NCBI GenBank assembly: GCA_026400425.1
Contig: JAPLPC010000606.1
Coordinates: forward strand, 1-6,844
Direction of reading: 5' to 3'
Source of the DNA: Hyphomicrobiales bacterium
GTDB taxonomy: Bacteria > Pseudomonadota > Alphaproteobacteria > Rhizobiales > Xanthobacteraceae
Length of the DNA stretch: 6,844 bases
The stretch's first letter is position 1. Each line of letters begins with the position of its first letter. The translations under genes and the position numbers were made by a program. The notes below the pieces were generated by a model. The model worked only from the letters and a program-made list of their open reading frames with translations, searched no databases and was not told where the DNA came from. Of this stretch, positions 1 through 5,839 are shown piece by piece.

Positions 1-300
1 CCCTTCGTGGAGATGATCCGCACGGTGGTGCTGCGCGGCGTCGCGTCCGGCGATTTCAAGGTCGCGATCGACCCGGTGCAACTCTATATCTCCATTGCCG
101 CTCTGAGCTTCTTCTATCTCGGCAACAACGCCACGCTCAGCGTCATCTTCGGCCGCGACCTGCTGGCGGAGGATGCGAAGGAGGAGCGGCTGGCGCATAT
201 GGTGGCGCTCGTTCTGGGCGCATTGACCGGGCGTTCGGCCGGCGATTTCCCGCTGACCGGGCCGTCGCCGGTCCAGCCTGCGAAGCCGGGCATTCAGTAA
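1..300 (+). CDS. TetR/AcrR-family transcriptional regulator, C-terminal part (5' truncated by window)
   Basis: The frame is open from the first base and ends in TAA at 298-300, leaving 99 codons of a longer gene; the first in-frame ATGs are internal, not starts. The DNA-binding helix-turn-helix lies outside the window, so the call rests on the ligand-binding/dimerisation half. The segment DPVQLYISIAALSFFYLGNN followed by a conserved-looking IFGRDL is typical of the C-terminal domain of RutR-like TetR regulators, where these helices form the dimer interface. The last 20 residues are Pro/Gly rich and probably disordered. Such regulators are usually repressors released by a small ligand. A transporter and enzyme operon starts 211 nt downstream on the same strand, with a palindrome at its promoter, so local control of that operon is a reasonable inference. 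Ligand unknown. Confidence 0.82.
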   Translation, partial: PFVEMIRTVVLRGVASGDFKVAIDPVQLYISIAALSFFYLGNNATLSVIFGRDLLAEDAKEERLAHMVALVLGALTGRSAGDFPLTGPSPVQPAKPGIQ

Positions 301-332
301 CTCCGTCGCCCAGCCCGCACCGTTCGTGACGT

Positions 333-363
333 GTCGGATCGCCCGCTGCGCTGGGCGATCGAC
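333..363 (+). terminator. Stem-loop after the TetR gene, possible terminator
   Basis: GATCGCCC (337-344) and GGGCGATC (353-360) form a perfect 8-bp GC-rich stem with an 8-nt loop. GTC at 333-335 can pair with GAC at 361-363 if G336 bulges out. It lies 33-63 nt past the TetR stop codon, where a terminator would be expected. No T-run follows, so it is not a textbook intrinsic terminator. It could instead be a 3'-end stabilising hairpin or a factor-dependent termination site. Confidence 0.35.
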
Positions 364-367
364 GGTG

Positions 368-457
368 GCCGTGCCGGTTATCGACAGCTCAACCATCTGA
401 TTTTACGCAGGAAATCCTCTTAGTTAATCAGCCGGTTGACAAGTCATCCGGCACGGC
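368..457. repeat. Perfect 10-bp inverted repeat with arms 70 nt apart
   Basis: GCCGTGCCGG at 368-377 is the exact reverse complement of CCGGCACGGC at 448-457. The right arm fills almost all of the space between the proposed -35 and -10 elements, and the arms enclose the candidate operator. It could be a pair of distant protein-binding half-sites or, in read-through RNA from the TetR gene, a long-range stem. Chance is not excluded in GC-rich DNA. Confidence 0.5.
423..440. promoter_or_regulatory. Candidate operator, imperfect palindrome GTYAAYC-n4-GRTTRAC
   Basis: GTTAATC (423-429) and GGTTGAC (434-440) are inverted half-sites fitting GTYAAYC, separated by AGCC. Across the 18 bp, 12 positions are symmetric. 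The size suits a TetR-family dimer, and the right half overlaps the proposed -35 box TTGACA, so a bound repressor would block RNA polymerase. A further AGTTAAT occurs at 474-480, 52 bp (about five helical turns) from the copy at 422-428. That the upstream TetR protein binds here is inferred from position only. Confidence 0.4.
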
Positions 458-463
458 TAGTAT
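436..463 (+). promoter_or_regulatory. Sigma-70-like promoter for the transporter/enzyme operon
   Basis: TTGACA at 436-441 matches the -35 consensus exactly. TAGTAT at 458-463, 16 nt later, is a 4/6 match to the -10 box; TATTTA at 461-466 is an alternative with a 19-nt spacer. The region is clearly more AT rich than its surroundings. A start near 470 would leave a leader of about 40 nt before the permease start at 512. No other equally good promoter is seen in the 211-nt gap. Confidence 0.5.
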
Positions 464-496
464 TTATCCAACAAGTTAATTGCGACATCGAAGCGC

Positions 497-502
497 AGGG
501 AG
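497..502 (+). promoter_or_regulatory. Ribosome binding site fixing the GTG start of the permease
   Basis: AGGGAG lies 9 nt upstream of GTG at 512-514. It supports this non-ATG start, which also gives a permease N-terminus of normal length. Confidence 0.65.
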
Positions 503-511
503 ACGGAACGC

Positions 512-1321
512 GTGAGTGAGAAAAAAGCGCCCGGCGCGGCAGCGCGGCTGCTGAACGCAGCGTGGCTGCGTCCTTTCCTGTTGCTGGTGATGATCATCGT
601 CGGCTGGGATCTGGCGATCCGCATCTTCAGCATTCCGGCCTATCAGATCCCCGCGCCCGGCGACGTGGTGAAGGTGCTCGTGACCGACTGGCGCGAGTTG
701 CTCGCACAGTCCTGGCCGACGACCTATGCGACCTTGCTCGGATTCCTGGCCTCCGCCGTGTTCGGCATTCCCGTCGCGATGCTGATCGCCGGCTCGCGCA
801 CCGTCGAAAGCTATGTCTATCCGCTGCTGGTGTTTTCGCAGTCGATCCCGAAAGTCGCCATCGCGCCGTTGTTCGTGGTGTGGTTCGGTTTCGGCATCGT
901 GCCGAAGATCATCGCGGCGTTCCTGCTCGGATTCTTCCCCGTCGTGGTGTCGGCGGTGCAGGGCTTCAAGTCGGTCGATCCCGACATGGTCGATCTCGCC
1001 CGTGCCATGAAGGGCAGCCGCTTCAAGGTGTTCTGCGCCGTCAATCTGCCGCACGCGCTGCCGGCGATTTTTTCGGGCCTCAAAGTCTCCGTCACGCTCG
1101 CGGTGGTCGGCGCGGTGGTCGGCGAATTCGTCGGCTCCAATTCCGGCATCGGCTATGTGTTGCAGCGCTCGATCGGCACCTTCGATCTGCCGACCATGTT
1201 CGCAGCACTGGTGATCCTCGCGCTGCTCGGCGTGATCCTGTTCTGGCTGGTCGATCGCATCGAGCGCTTCGCGATTCCCTGGCACGTCAGCCAGCGTGCC
1301 GACGTTTTCGTCGCGTCCTGA
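512..1321 (+). CDS. ABC transporter permease, SsuC/TauC/ThiX-like (BPD_transp_1 family)
   Basis: This 269-residue inner-membrane protein has the usual size of SsuC/TauC/ThiX-type permeases. Six hydrophobic stretches can be read, roughly at residues 21-37, 71-93, 103-126, 130-152, 188-207 and 229-248. The cytoplasmic EAA coupling loop lies at about 163-182 (ARAMKGSRF...NLPHALP) and docks with the ATPase. SIPKVAIAPLFVVWFG at 111-126 is a hallmark of permeases that work with NMT1/TauA-type binding proteins. The GTG start at 512 is supported by AGGGAG 9 nt upstream. It is the first gene of the run, followed by the binding protein after 69 nt and then the ATPase. It presumably acts as a homodimer, as no second permease is present. 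Substrate cannot be told from the permease. Confidence 0.93.
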   Translation: MSEKKAPGAAARLLNAAWLRPFLLLVMIIVGWDLAIRIFSIPAYQIPAPGDVVKVLVTDWRELLAQSWPTTYATLLGFLASAVFGIPVAMLIAGSRTVESYVYPLLVFSQSIPKVAIAPLFVVWFGFGIVPKIIAAFLLGFFPVVVSAVQGFKSVDPDMVDLARAMKGSRFKVFCAVNLPHALPAIFSGLKVSVTLAVVGAVVGEFVGSNSGIGYVLQRSIGTFDLPTMFAALVILALLGVILFWLVDRIERFAIPWHVSQRADVFVAS

Positions 1322-1353
1322 TCGGGACGCCAAATTCCAAAGCGGCCCGATCA
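1319..1353 (+). other. Intercistronic stem-loop between permease and binding-protein genes
   Basis: TGATCGGG (1319-1326, beginning at the permease stop codon) pairs perfectly with CCCGATCA (1346-1353). After an A-G mismatch (1327/1345), CGC 1328-1330 pairs with GCG 1342-1344, leaving an 11-nt AT-rich loop. No T-run follows, so termination is unlikely. Hairpins at this place in importer operons are known to protect the transcript of the binding protein, which is needed in excess over the permease. That role is inferred here. Confidence 0.45.
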
Positions 1354-1390
1354 ACGGGGCGCCTTCACCTGCTTCAATGGGAGGCTGACT

Positions 1391-2383
1391 ATGCTGAAAT
1401 GGGTTACCGCCGTATCGACCGCCGCGATCACCGCAACGATCGCCTTCACCGCACCAGCCGCCGCCGCCGACAAGGTGACGCTGATGCTCAACTGGTACGT
1501 CTATGGCGAGCACTCGCCGTTCTATTACGGCAAGGCCAAGGGCATCTTCGAGGCCGAAGGCATCGATCTCGAAATCCAGGAAGGCCGTGGCTCGGCTGCG
1601 ACCACCCAGGCGGTCGCCGCCAAGTCGGTGAATTTCGGCTATGTCGATGTGCCCACCATGATGCGCGCCGCGGTGAAGGGCGCGCCGGTGATTGCGACCG
1701 GCGTGCTGCTGCAGACCTCGCCGATGTCGGCGATGGGCTTCGTCGACAAGAACATCAGGAAGCCGGACGACATCAAGGGCAAGACCGTCGCCATCACGCC
1801 TGCGGATTCCATGACGCAGATCTGGCCGCTGTTTCTCAAGAAGGCCGGTCTGAAGGAATCCGATTTCAAGACCGTCGCCGGCGATGGCCAGACCAAGCTG
1901 AACGCCGTCATCAACGGCCAGGCCGATCTGCTGCTCGGCTATGTCATGGACCAGTCCATGAAGATCAAGGATGCCACCGGCAAGGACGTCTATCCGATCA
2001 AGTTCGCCGACTACGGCATCCATCTGGTGTCGTCGGGCATCATCGCCAACACCGACTATGTGAAGGCGAACGCCGATCTCGTGAAGCGCTTCATGTCGGC
2101 CACCACCAAGGCCGTGGAAGCCGCGTCGAAGGAGCCGAGGGCGGCGGCGCAGTCGATCCTCGATGCCAATCCAAAGGGCGGCAAGATCGATACGCTCACC
2201 CAGGGCTTCGAACTCACCATTCCGCTCTACACGACGCCGGAAACCAAGGGTAAGCGCCCGTTCCAGGTCACCGACCAGAACATGAAAGACTCGGTGGAGC
2301 TGATGGTCGAATATGGCGGTCTGGAAGCGAAGGCCAAGGACAATCCGAAGGCTTTCTACACCAACGACTACCTGCCGAAATAA
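1391..2383 (+). CDS. ABC transporter periplasmic substrate-binding protein, NMT1/THI5-like (SsuA/TauA/ThiY-type)
   Basis: This 330-residue secreted binding protein captures the substrate for the importer. Residues 1-26 form a Sec signal peptide: a Lys at 3, a hydrophobic core, then an Ala-rich end with likely cleavage after AAA at 26. No lipobox Cys is seen, so it should be soluble in the periplasm. The mature start VTLMLNWYVYGEHSPFYYGK followed by GIFEAEGIDLEI is the typical first lobe of NMT1/THI5-like proteins. EGRGSA at about 64-69 sits where this fold contacts ligand, and Trp35, Tyr36, His41 and Tyr45-46 are plausible pocket residues. DDIKGKTVAI at about 126-135 is the usual start of the second lobe. 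The ATG is fixed by GGGAGG 6 nt upstream. Relatives bind pyrimidine thiamine precursors, sulfonates, taurine or aromatic compounds. The ligand here is unknown. Confidence 0.92.
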   Translation: MLKWVTAVSTAAITATIAFTAPAAAADKVTLMLNWYVYGEHSPFYYGKAKGIFEAEGIDLEIQEGRGSAATTQAVAAKSVNFGYVDVPTMMRAAVKGAPVIATGVLLQTSPMSAMGFVDKNIRKPDDIKGKTVAITPADSMTQIWPLFLKKAGLKESDFKTVAGDGQTKLNAVINGQADLLLGYVMDQSMKIKDATGKDVYPIKFADYGIHLVSSGIIANTDYVKANADLVKRFMSATTKAVEAASKEPRAAAQSILDANPKGGKIDTLTQGFELTIPLYTTPETKGKRPFQVTDQNMKDSVELMVEYGGLEAKAKDNPKAFYTNDYLPK

Positions 2384-2399
2384 GCTGACAGGACCACTG

Positions 2400-3257
2400 A
2401 TGACTGCAACGATGAAGGCCACGAACCACATGAGCGTCGATCAACCCAGCGCGCATCTTCGTGTCGTGTCGGAGCAGTCGCAAAACACGACGTCGGGGAT
2501 CAATCTCTCCGGCGTCTCCAAAACCTACGGGACCGGCGACGGCAAGGTGCAGTCGCTGCGTCCGCTGGATTTTCACATCAATGACGGCGAGTTCTTCGTC
2601 GTGGTCGGGCCTTCCGGCTGCGGCAAGTCCACGCTGCTCAAGATGATCTCGGGCCTGCTGCCACCGACCACCGGCGAAATCCATGTCGATGGCAACAAGG
2701 TCACCGAGCCCCATGGCGATGTCGGCATCGTATTCCAGAATGCGCTGCTGCTGCCGTGGCGGAACATTCTCAACAATGTGCTGATGCCCATCGACATGAA
2801 GAACCTGTCGCGCGAGACCTATACGCCGCGCGCCAGAGAGCTGTTGAAGATGGTCGGCCTCGAAGGTTTCGAGAAGAAGCTGCCCTGGCAACTCTCCGGC
2901 GGGATGCAGCAACGCGCCTCGATCTGCCGCGCGCTGGTGCACGATCCCAAGATCATGATGATGGACGAGCCCTTCGGCGCGCTCGATGCCATGACGCGCG
3001 AGAAGATGAATGTCGAGCTGTCGCGCATCCAGCGCCGCACCGGCAAGACCATCCTCCTGATCACCCACTCGATTCCGGAAGCGGTGTTCCTGGCCGACAA
3101 GGTGCTGGTCATGACCGAGCGCCCCGGCGGCATCGCCGCGATCTACGACGTGCCACTCGGCCGCGAGCGCACGCTGGACGTGATGTCGAACCCGGTCTTT
3201 ACCGATCTGGTCGCGCGCATCCGCAAACATTTCATGACCAACAGCACGCTGGATTGA
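2400..3257 (+). CDS. ABC transporter ATP-binding protein, SsuB/TauB-like
   Basis: This 285-residue cytoplasmic ATPase drives the importer. All nucleotide-binding motifs are present in order: Walker A GPSGCGKST at 70-78, Q-loop Gln113, signature LSGGMQQR at 165-172, Walker B IMMMDE ending at Glu190, D-loop GALD at 193-196 and switch His223. The PFGALDAMTR stretch and the RPGG motif at 241-244 are typical of the nitrate/sulfonate/taurine ATPase branch. I chose ATG 2400 because AGGA lies 6 nt upstream and it begins 16 nt after the binding-protein stop. An earlier in-frame ATG at 2313 would overlap that gene by about 70 nt. The first 35 residues are polar and unlike the fold, so a start at codon 11 (ATG 2430) is possible. 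The next gene begins within 5 nt of the stop, or overlaps it by 4 nt. Confidence 0.94.
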   Translation: MTATMKATNHMSVDQPSAHLRVVSEQSQNTTSGINLSGVSKTYGTGDGKVQSLRPLDFHINDGEFFVVVGPSGCGKSTLLKMISGLLPPTTGEIHVDGNKVTEPHGDVGIVFQNALLLPWRNILNNVLMPIDMKNLSRETYTPRARELLKMVGLEGFEKKLPWQLSGGMQQRASICRALVHDPKIMMMDEPFGALDAMTREKMNVELSRIQRRTGKTILLITHSIPEAVFLADKVLVMTERPGGIAAIYDVPLGRERTLDVMSNPVFTDLVARIRKHFMTNSTLD

Positions 3258-3262
3258 CGCCG

Positions 3263-4660
3263 TTGACCGCCCCGCGCATTGCCCTGCGAGACATCACGCT
3301 GTTCGAGCGCCCGACGGCGTTCGTGCGGCCGTTTCGCTTCGGCAGCGTGACGGTGCATGCAGCACCGCAGGCCTTCGTGCGGGTCGAGCTCGATGTCGAG
3401 GGCAGGGGCGTGTTCGTCGGTGCCTCCGCCGAATTGATGGTGCCGAAATGGTTCGACAAGCGGCCGCATCTGTCGATCGACCACACGGTGGATGAGTTGC
3501 GCCAGTCGCTGGCGATCGCGAAAGACCTTTACCGCGCGCAATCCGGCTTCATCTCGGCGTTCGGCCTGCATGCCGCCTGCATCGGCGCGCAAATGGAGGC
3601 CTGCGCCGCGCGGGATATCCCGCCGCTGGCGGCGGCGTTCGGTCCCGCGGAGATCGACAAAGCGGTGCTTGACGCCTTGCTACGCGGGCTCGGCATCGAT
3701 TTCTTCAGCGGTATGCAAGCGAATGTCGCCGGGCTCACCGTGCGGCTCGCGCCCGATCTCGGCGCCGACGATATCGCGACGTTTCTCGCGGGTCGCGACC
3801 GTCTTCCGCGCGTCGCGCTGCGCCACACCGTTGGCCTCGATGACACCATCGAAGGCGAGGGCGGCGTCGCCGACCCTTCCGAGAACAGCGGCGCGCGCTA
3901 CTTCAAGCTGAAGATGAATGGTGATCCCGACGCGGACGCGCAGCGTCTCACGCGGATCGGCGATGCGCTGACGACGCTGCCTCATGATTATCAGGTCACG
4001 CTCGACGCCAACGAGCAATATGCCGATCTCACGGCACTGCGCGCGCTGCTCGATCGTCTCGACCATGATCGTGCGCTCGCGCCGATCGCGTCCAAGCTTC
4101 TCTATATCGAGCAGCCGATGCCGCGCGACATCACGCGCGAGGCGCCGCTCGGTGCGCTCGCCTCCCGCGCCTTCATCATCGACGAAGCCGATGATAGCTG
4201 GGACGCATTCCCCGCCGCGAAGCGGCTCGGCTATCGCGGCATCTCGTCGAAATCATGCAAGGGTCTCTACAAGTCCATCGCCAATGCCACCCGCGCCGCG
4301 GCATGGAGCGCGCAGGGCACGCCGCATTTCATCACCGGCGAAGATCTGACCTGCCAGGCAGGCCTCGGCGTGCAGCAGGATCTCGCGCTCGGCGCGCTGA
4401 TCGGCGTCCGTCAGGCGGAGCGCAACGGCCATCACTATGTCGATGGCTTTGGTTTCGCGCCGGCGGGCGAGGCGGAAGCTTTCCTCGCAGCCCATCCCGA
4501 TCTCTACAGCCGCGATGAGGATTTCATCCGGTTGCAGATCACCAATGGCGATCTCCTCACCGGATCGCTCACCACTCCCGGATTTGCATCCGGCGCCCAT
4601 CCGGACTGGTCGGCACTCATGCCGCTTGCAGTCCCTCCAACTGAAGTTCTCGCATCCTAG
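3263..4660 (+). CDS. Enolase-superfamily protein, mandelate racemase/muconate lactonizing enzyme-like
   Basis: This cytoplasmic metal-dependent enzyme of unknown substrate should abstract a proton alpha to a carboxylate, leading to dehydration, epimerisation or cycloisomerisation. With a 465-residue reading it is about 90 residues longer than typical relatives. Superfamily active-site elements are visible in order: KLK at 215-217 (KxK base), TLDANEQY with Asp248 as first Mg ligand, IEQP with Glu283 as second, IIDEAD with Asp307/Glu308 as third, then SSKSCKG with Lys330 or Lys333 as the opposite base. A Lys base at that spacing fits the muconate lactonizing/epimerase pattern better than mandelate racemase, which uses His. 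The extra length lies in the N-terminal half (before 210) and in a C-terminal tail after 390. No in-frame ATG fits the start: TTG 3263 gives MTAPRIALRD, while TTG 3254 would overlap the ATPase stop by 4 nt. Both have weak ribosome binding sites, so translational coupling is likely. Confidence 0.85.
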   Translation: MTAPRIALRDITLFERPTAFVRPFRFGSVTVHAAPQAFVRVELDVEGRGVFVGASAELMVPKWFDKRPHLSIDHTVDELRQSLAIAKDLYRAQSGFISAFGLHAACIGAQMEACAARDIPPLAAAFGPAEIDKAVLDALLRGLGIDFFSGMQANVAGLTVRLAPDLGADDIATFLAGRDRLPRVALRHTVGLDDTIEGEGGVADPSENSGARYFKLKMNGDPDADAQRLTRIGDALTTLPHDYQVTLDANEQYADLTALRALLDRLDHDRALAPIASKLLYIEQPMPRDITREAPLGALASRAFIIDEADDSWDAFPAAKRLGYRGISSKSCKGLYKSIANATRAAAWSAQGTPHFITGEDLTCQAGLGVQQDLALGALIGVRQAERNGHHYVDGFGFAPAGEAEAFLAAHPDLYSRDEDFIRLQITNGDLLTGSLTTPGFASGAHPDWSALMPLAVPPTEVLAS

Positions 4661-4678
4661 GAATCTGGAGTCCTGACT

Positions 4679-5830
4679 ATGGCTGTCCACCGCCTCGGCA
4701 TCATCATGAACGGCATCACCGGCCGTATGGGTCTCAACCAGCATCTGATCCGCTCGATCGTTGCGATCCGCGCGCAGGGCGGTGTCGCGCTCAAGAACGG
4801 CGACCGCATGATGCCGGATCCGATCCTGGTCGGCCGCAATGCCGAGAAGATCGAAGGCCTCGCCAAGCGTTTCGGCATCGAGCGCTGGACCACCGATCTC
4901 GACAAGGCGTTGGCCGATCCGAACGACACCATCTTCTTCGACGCCGCCACCACCCAGGCGCGCCCGGGCCTGCTGCAGAAGGCGATCGCCGCCGGCAAGC
5001 ACATCTATTGCGAGAAGCCGATCGCGACCAACCTTGCCGAAGCGCTCGACGTCATCAAGGTCGCGAACGCCAAAGGCCTCAAGCACGGCACCGTGCAGGA
5101 CAAGCTGTTCCTGCCCGGCCTGAAGAAGCTCGCCATGCTGCGCGACAGCGGCTTCTTCGGCAAGATGCTCTCGGTGCGCGGTGAGTTCGGCTACTGGGTG
5201 TTCGAAGGCGACTGGCAGGAAGCCCAGCGCCCGTCGTGGAACTACCGCCAGGAGGACGGCGGTGGCATGATCCTCGACATGGTCTGCCACTGGCGCTACG
5301 TGCTCGACAATCTGTTCGGTGAAGTCGAGAGCCTGACGTGTTTGGGCACCACCGATATCCCGGCGCGCTGGGACGAGCAGGGCAAGCAATACAAGGCGAC
5401 CGCCGATGACTCGGCTTACGCCACCTTCCAGCTCAAGGGCGGCGTCATCGCGCACATGAACATGTCCTGGGCCACGCGAGTCTATCGCGATGACCTCGTG
5501 ACCTTCCAGGTCGACGGCACCCATGGCTCGGCGGTGGCCGGTCTCACCGAATGCATGATCCAGGCCCGTCAGGCGACGCCGCGTCCGGTCTGGAATCCCG
5601 ACGAGAAGCGCACCCACGATTTCTATGCCGACTGGCAGAAGGTTCCGGACAACGCCGTCTATGACAACGGCTTCAAGGAGCAGTGGGAGATGTTCATCCG
5701 CCACGTCTGCGAGGATGCGCCGTACAAATACACGCTGCTCGAAGGCGCCAAGGGCGTGCAGACCGTCGAATGCGCGTTGCAAAGCTGGAAGGAGCGTCGC
5801 TGGGTCGACGTTCCCGCGCTGAAGGTCTGA
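4679..5830 (+). CDS. Gfo/Idh/MocA-family NAD(P)-dependent oxidoreductase
   Basis: This 383-residue protein probably oxidises a hydroxyl or reduces a keto group of a sugar or polyol-like compound with NAD(P). The N-terminal Rossmann part (about 1-135) starts LGIIMNGITGRMG at 6-18, a glycine motif recalling dihydrodipicolinate reductase more than the usual GxGxxG. The family signature EKP is at 112-114 (IYCEKPIA), whose Lys binds substrate and cofactor. The C-terminal part carries GGGMILDMVCHWRYVLD at 194-210, where Asp200 and His204 match the expected catalytic Asp/His pair of this family. Residues 34-48 (GGVALKNGDRMMPDP) look like an insertion between the first helix and the next strand. ATG 4679 follows CTGGAG by 8 nt and lies 18 nt after the previous stop. 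The next gene follows after 9 nt. Substrate unknown; its neighbours suggest a shared pathway with a dehydratase/epimerase and an aldolase-like protein. Confidence 0.9.
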   Translation: MAVHRLGIIMNGITGRMGLNQHLIRSIVAIRAQGGVALKNGDRMMPDPILVGRNAEKIEGLAKRFGIERWTTDLDKALADPNDTIFFDAATTQARPGLLQKAIAAGKHIYCEKPIATNLAEALDVIKVANAKGLKHGTVQDKLFLPGLKKLAMLRDSGFFGKMLSVRGEFGYWVFEGDWQEAQRPSWNYRQEDGGGMILDMVCHWRYVLDNLFGEVESLTCLGTTDIPARWDEQGKQYKATADDSAYATFQLKGGVIAHMNMSWATRVYRDDLVTFQVDGTHGSAVAGLTECMIQARQATPRPVWNPDEKRTHDFYADWQKVPDNAVYDNGFKEQWEMFIRHVCEDAPYKYTLLEGAKGVQTVECALQSWKERRWVDVPALKV

Positions 5831-5839
5831 GGTCTCGTC

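Noticed and set aside
301..511. A small gene, riboswitch (for example TPP, given the THI5-like protein) or sRNA in the 211-nt gap
   Set aside because: No convincing open frame with a ribosome binding site was found, and I could not recognise conserved TPP aptamer segments. The predicted leader of about 40 nt is also too short for one.
1319..1353. Intercistronic hairpin as a transcription terminator
   Set aside because: No T-run follows, and the importer genes on both sides must be expressed together.
562..2253. 563-codon + strand frame overlapping permease and binding protein
   Set aside because: It is an out-of-frame Arg-rich reading of two genes with clear membrane segments and a signal peptide.
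2313..2399. Earlier ATG for the ATPase gene
   Set aside because: It would overlap the binding-protein gene by about 70 nt. ATG 2400 has AGGA at good spacing and a normal gap.
476..2431. 651-codon open frame on the minus strand across the importer genes
   Set aside because: Its product is dominated by Arg, His, Asp and Gly with no recognisable fold, and it lies opposite two clearly identified genes. GC-rich third positions commonly keep such antisense frames open.
2268..3230. 320-codon minus-strand open frame opposite the ATPase gene
   Set aside because: It is antisense to an ATPase with every motif intact and has shadow-like composition.
2756..3262. Upstream extension of the enolase-superfamily gene from an ATG at 2756
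   Set aside because: The frame is open there, but the 169 extra residues are an Arg/His-rich shadow of the ATPase and resemble no domain.
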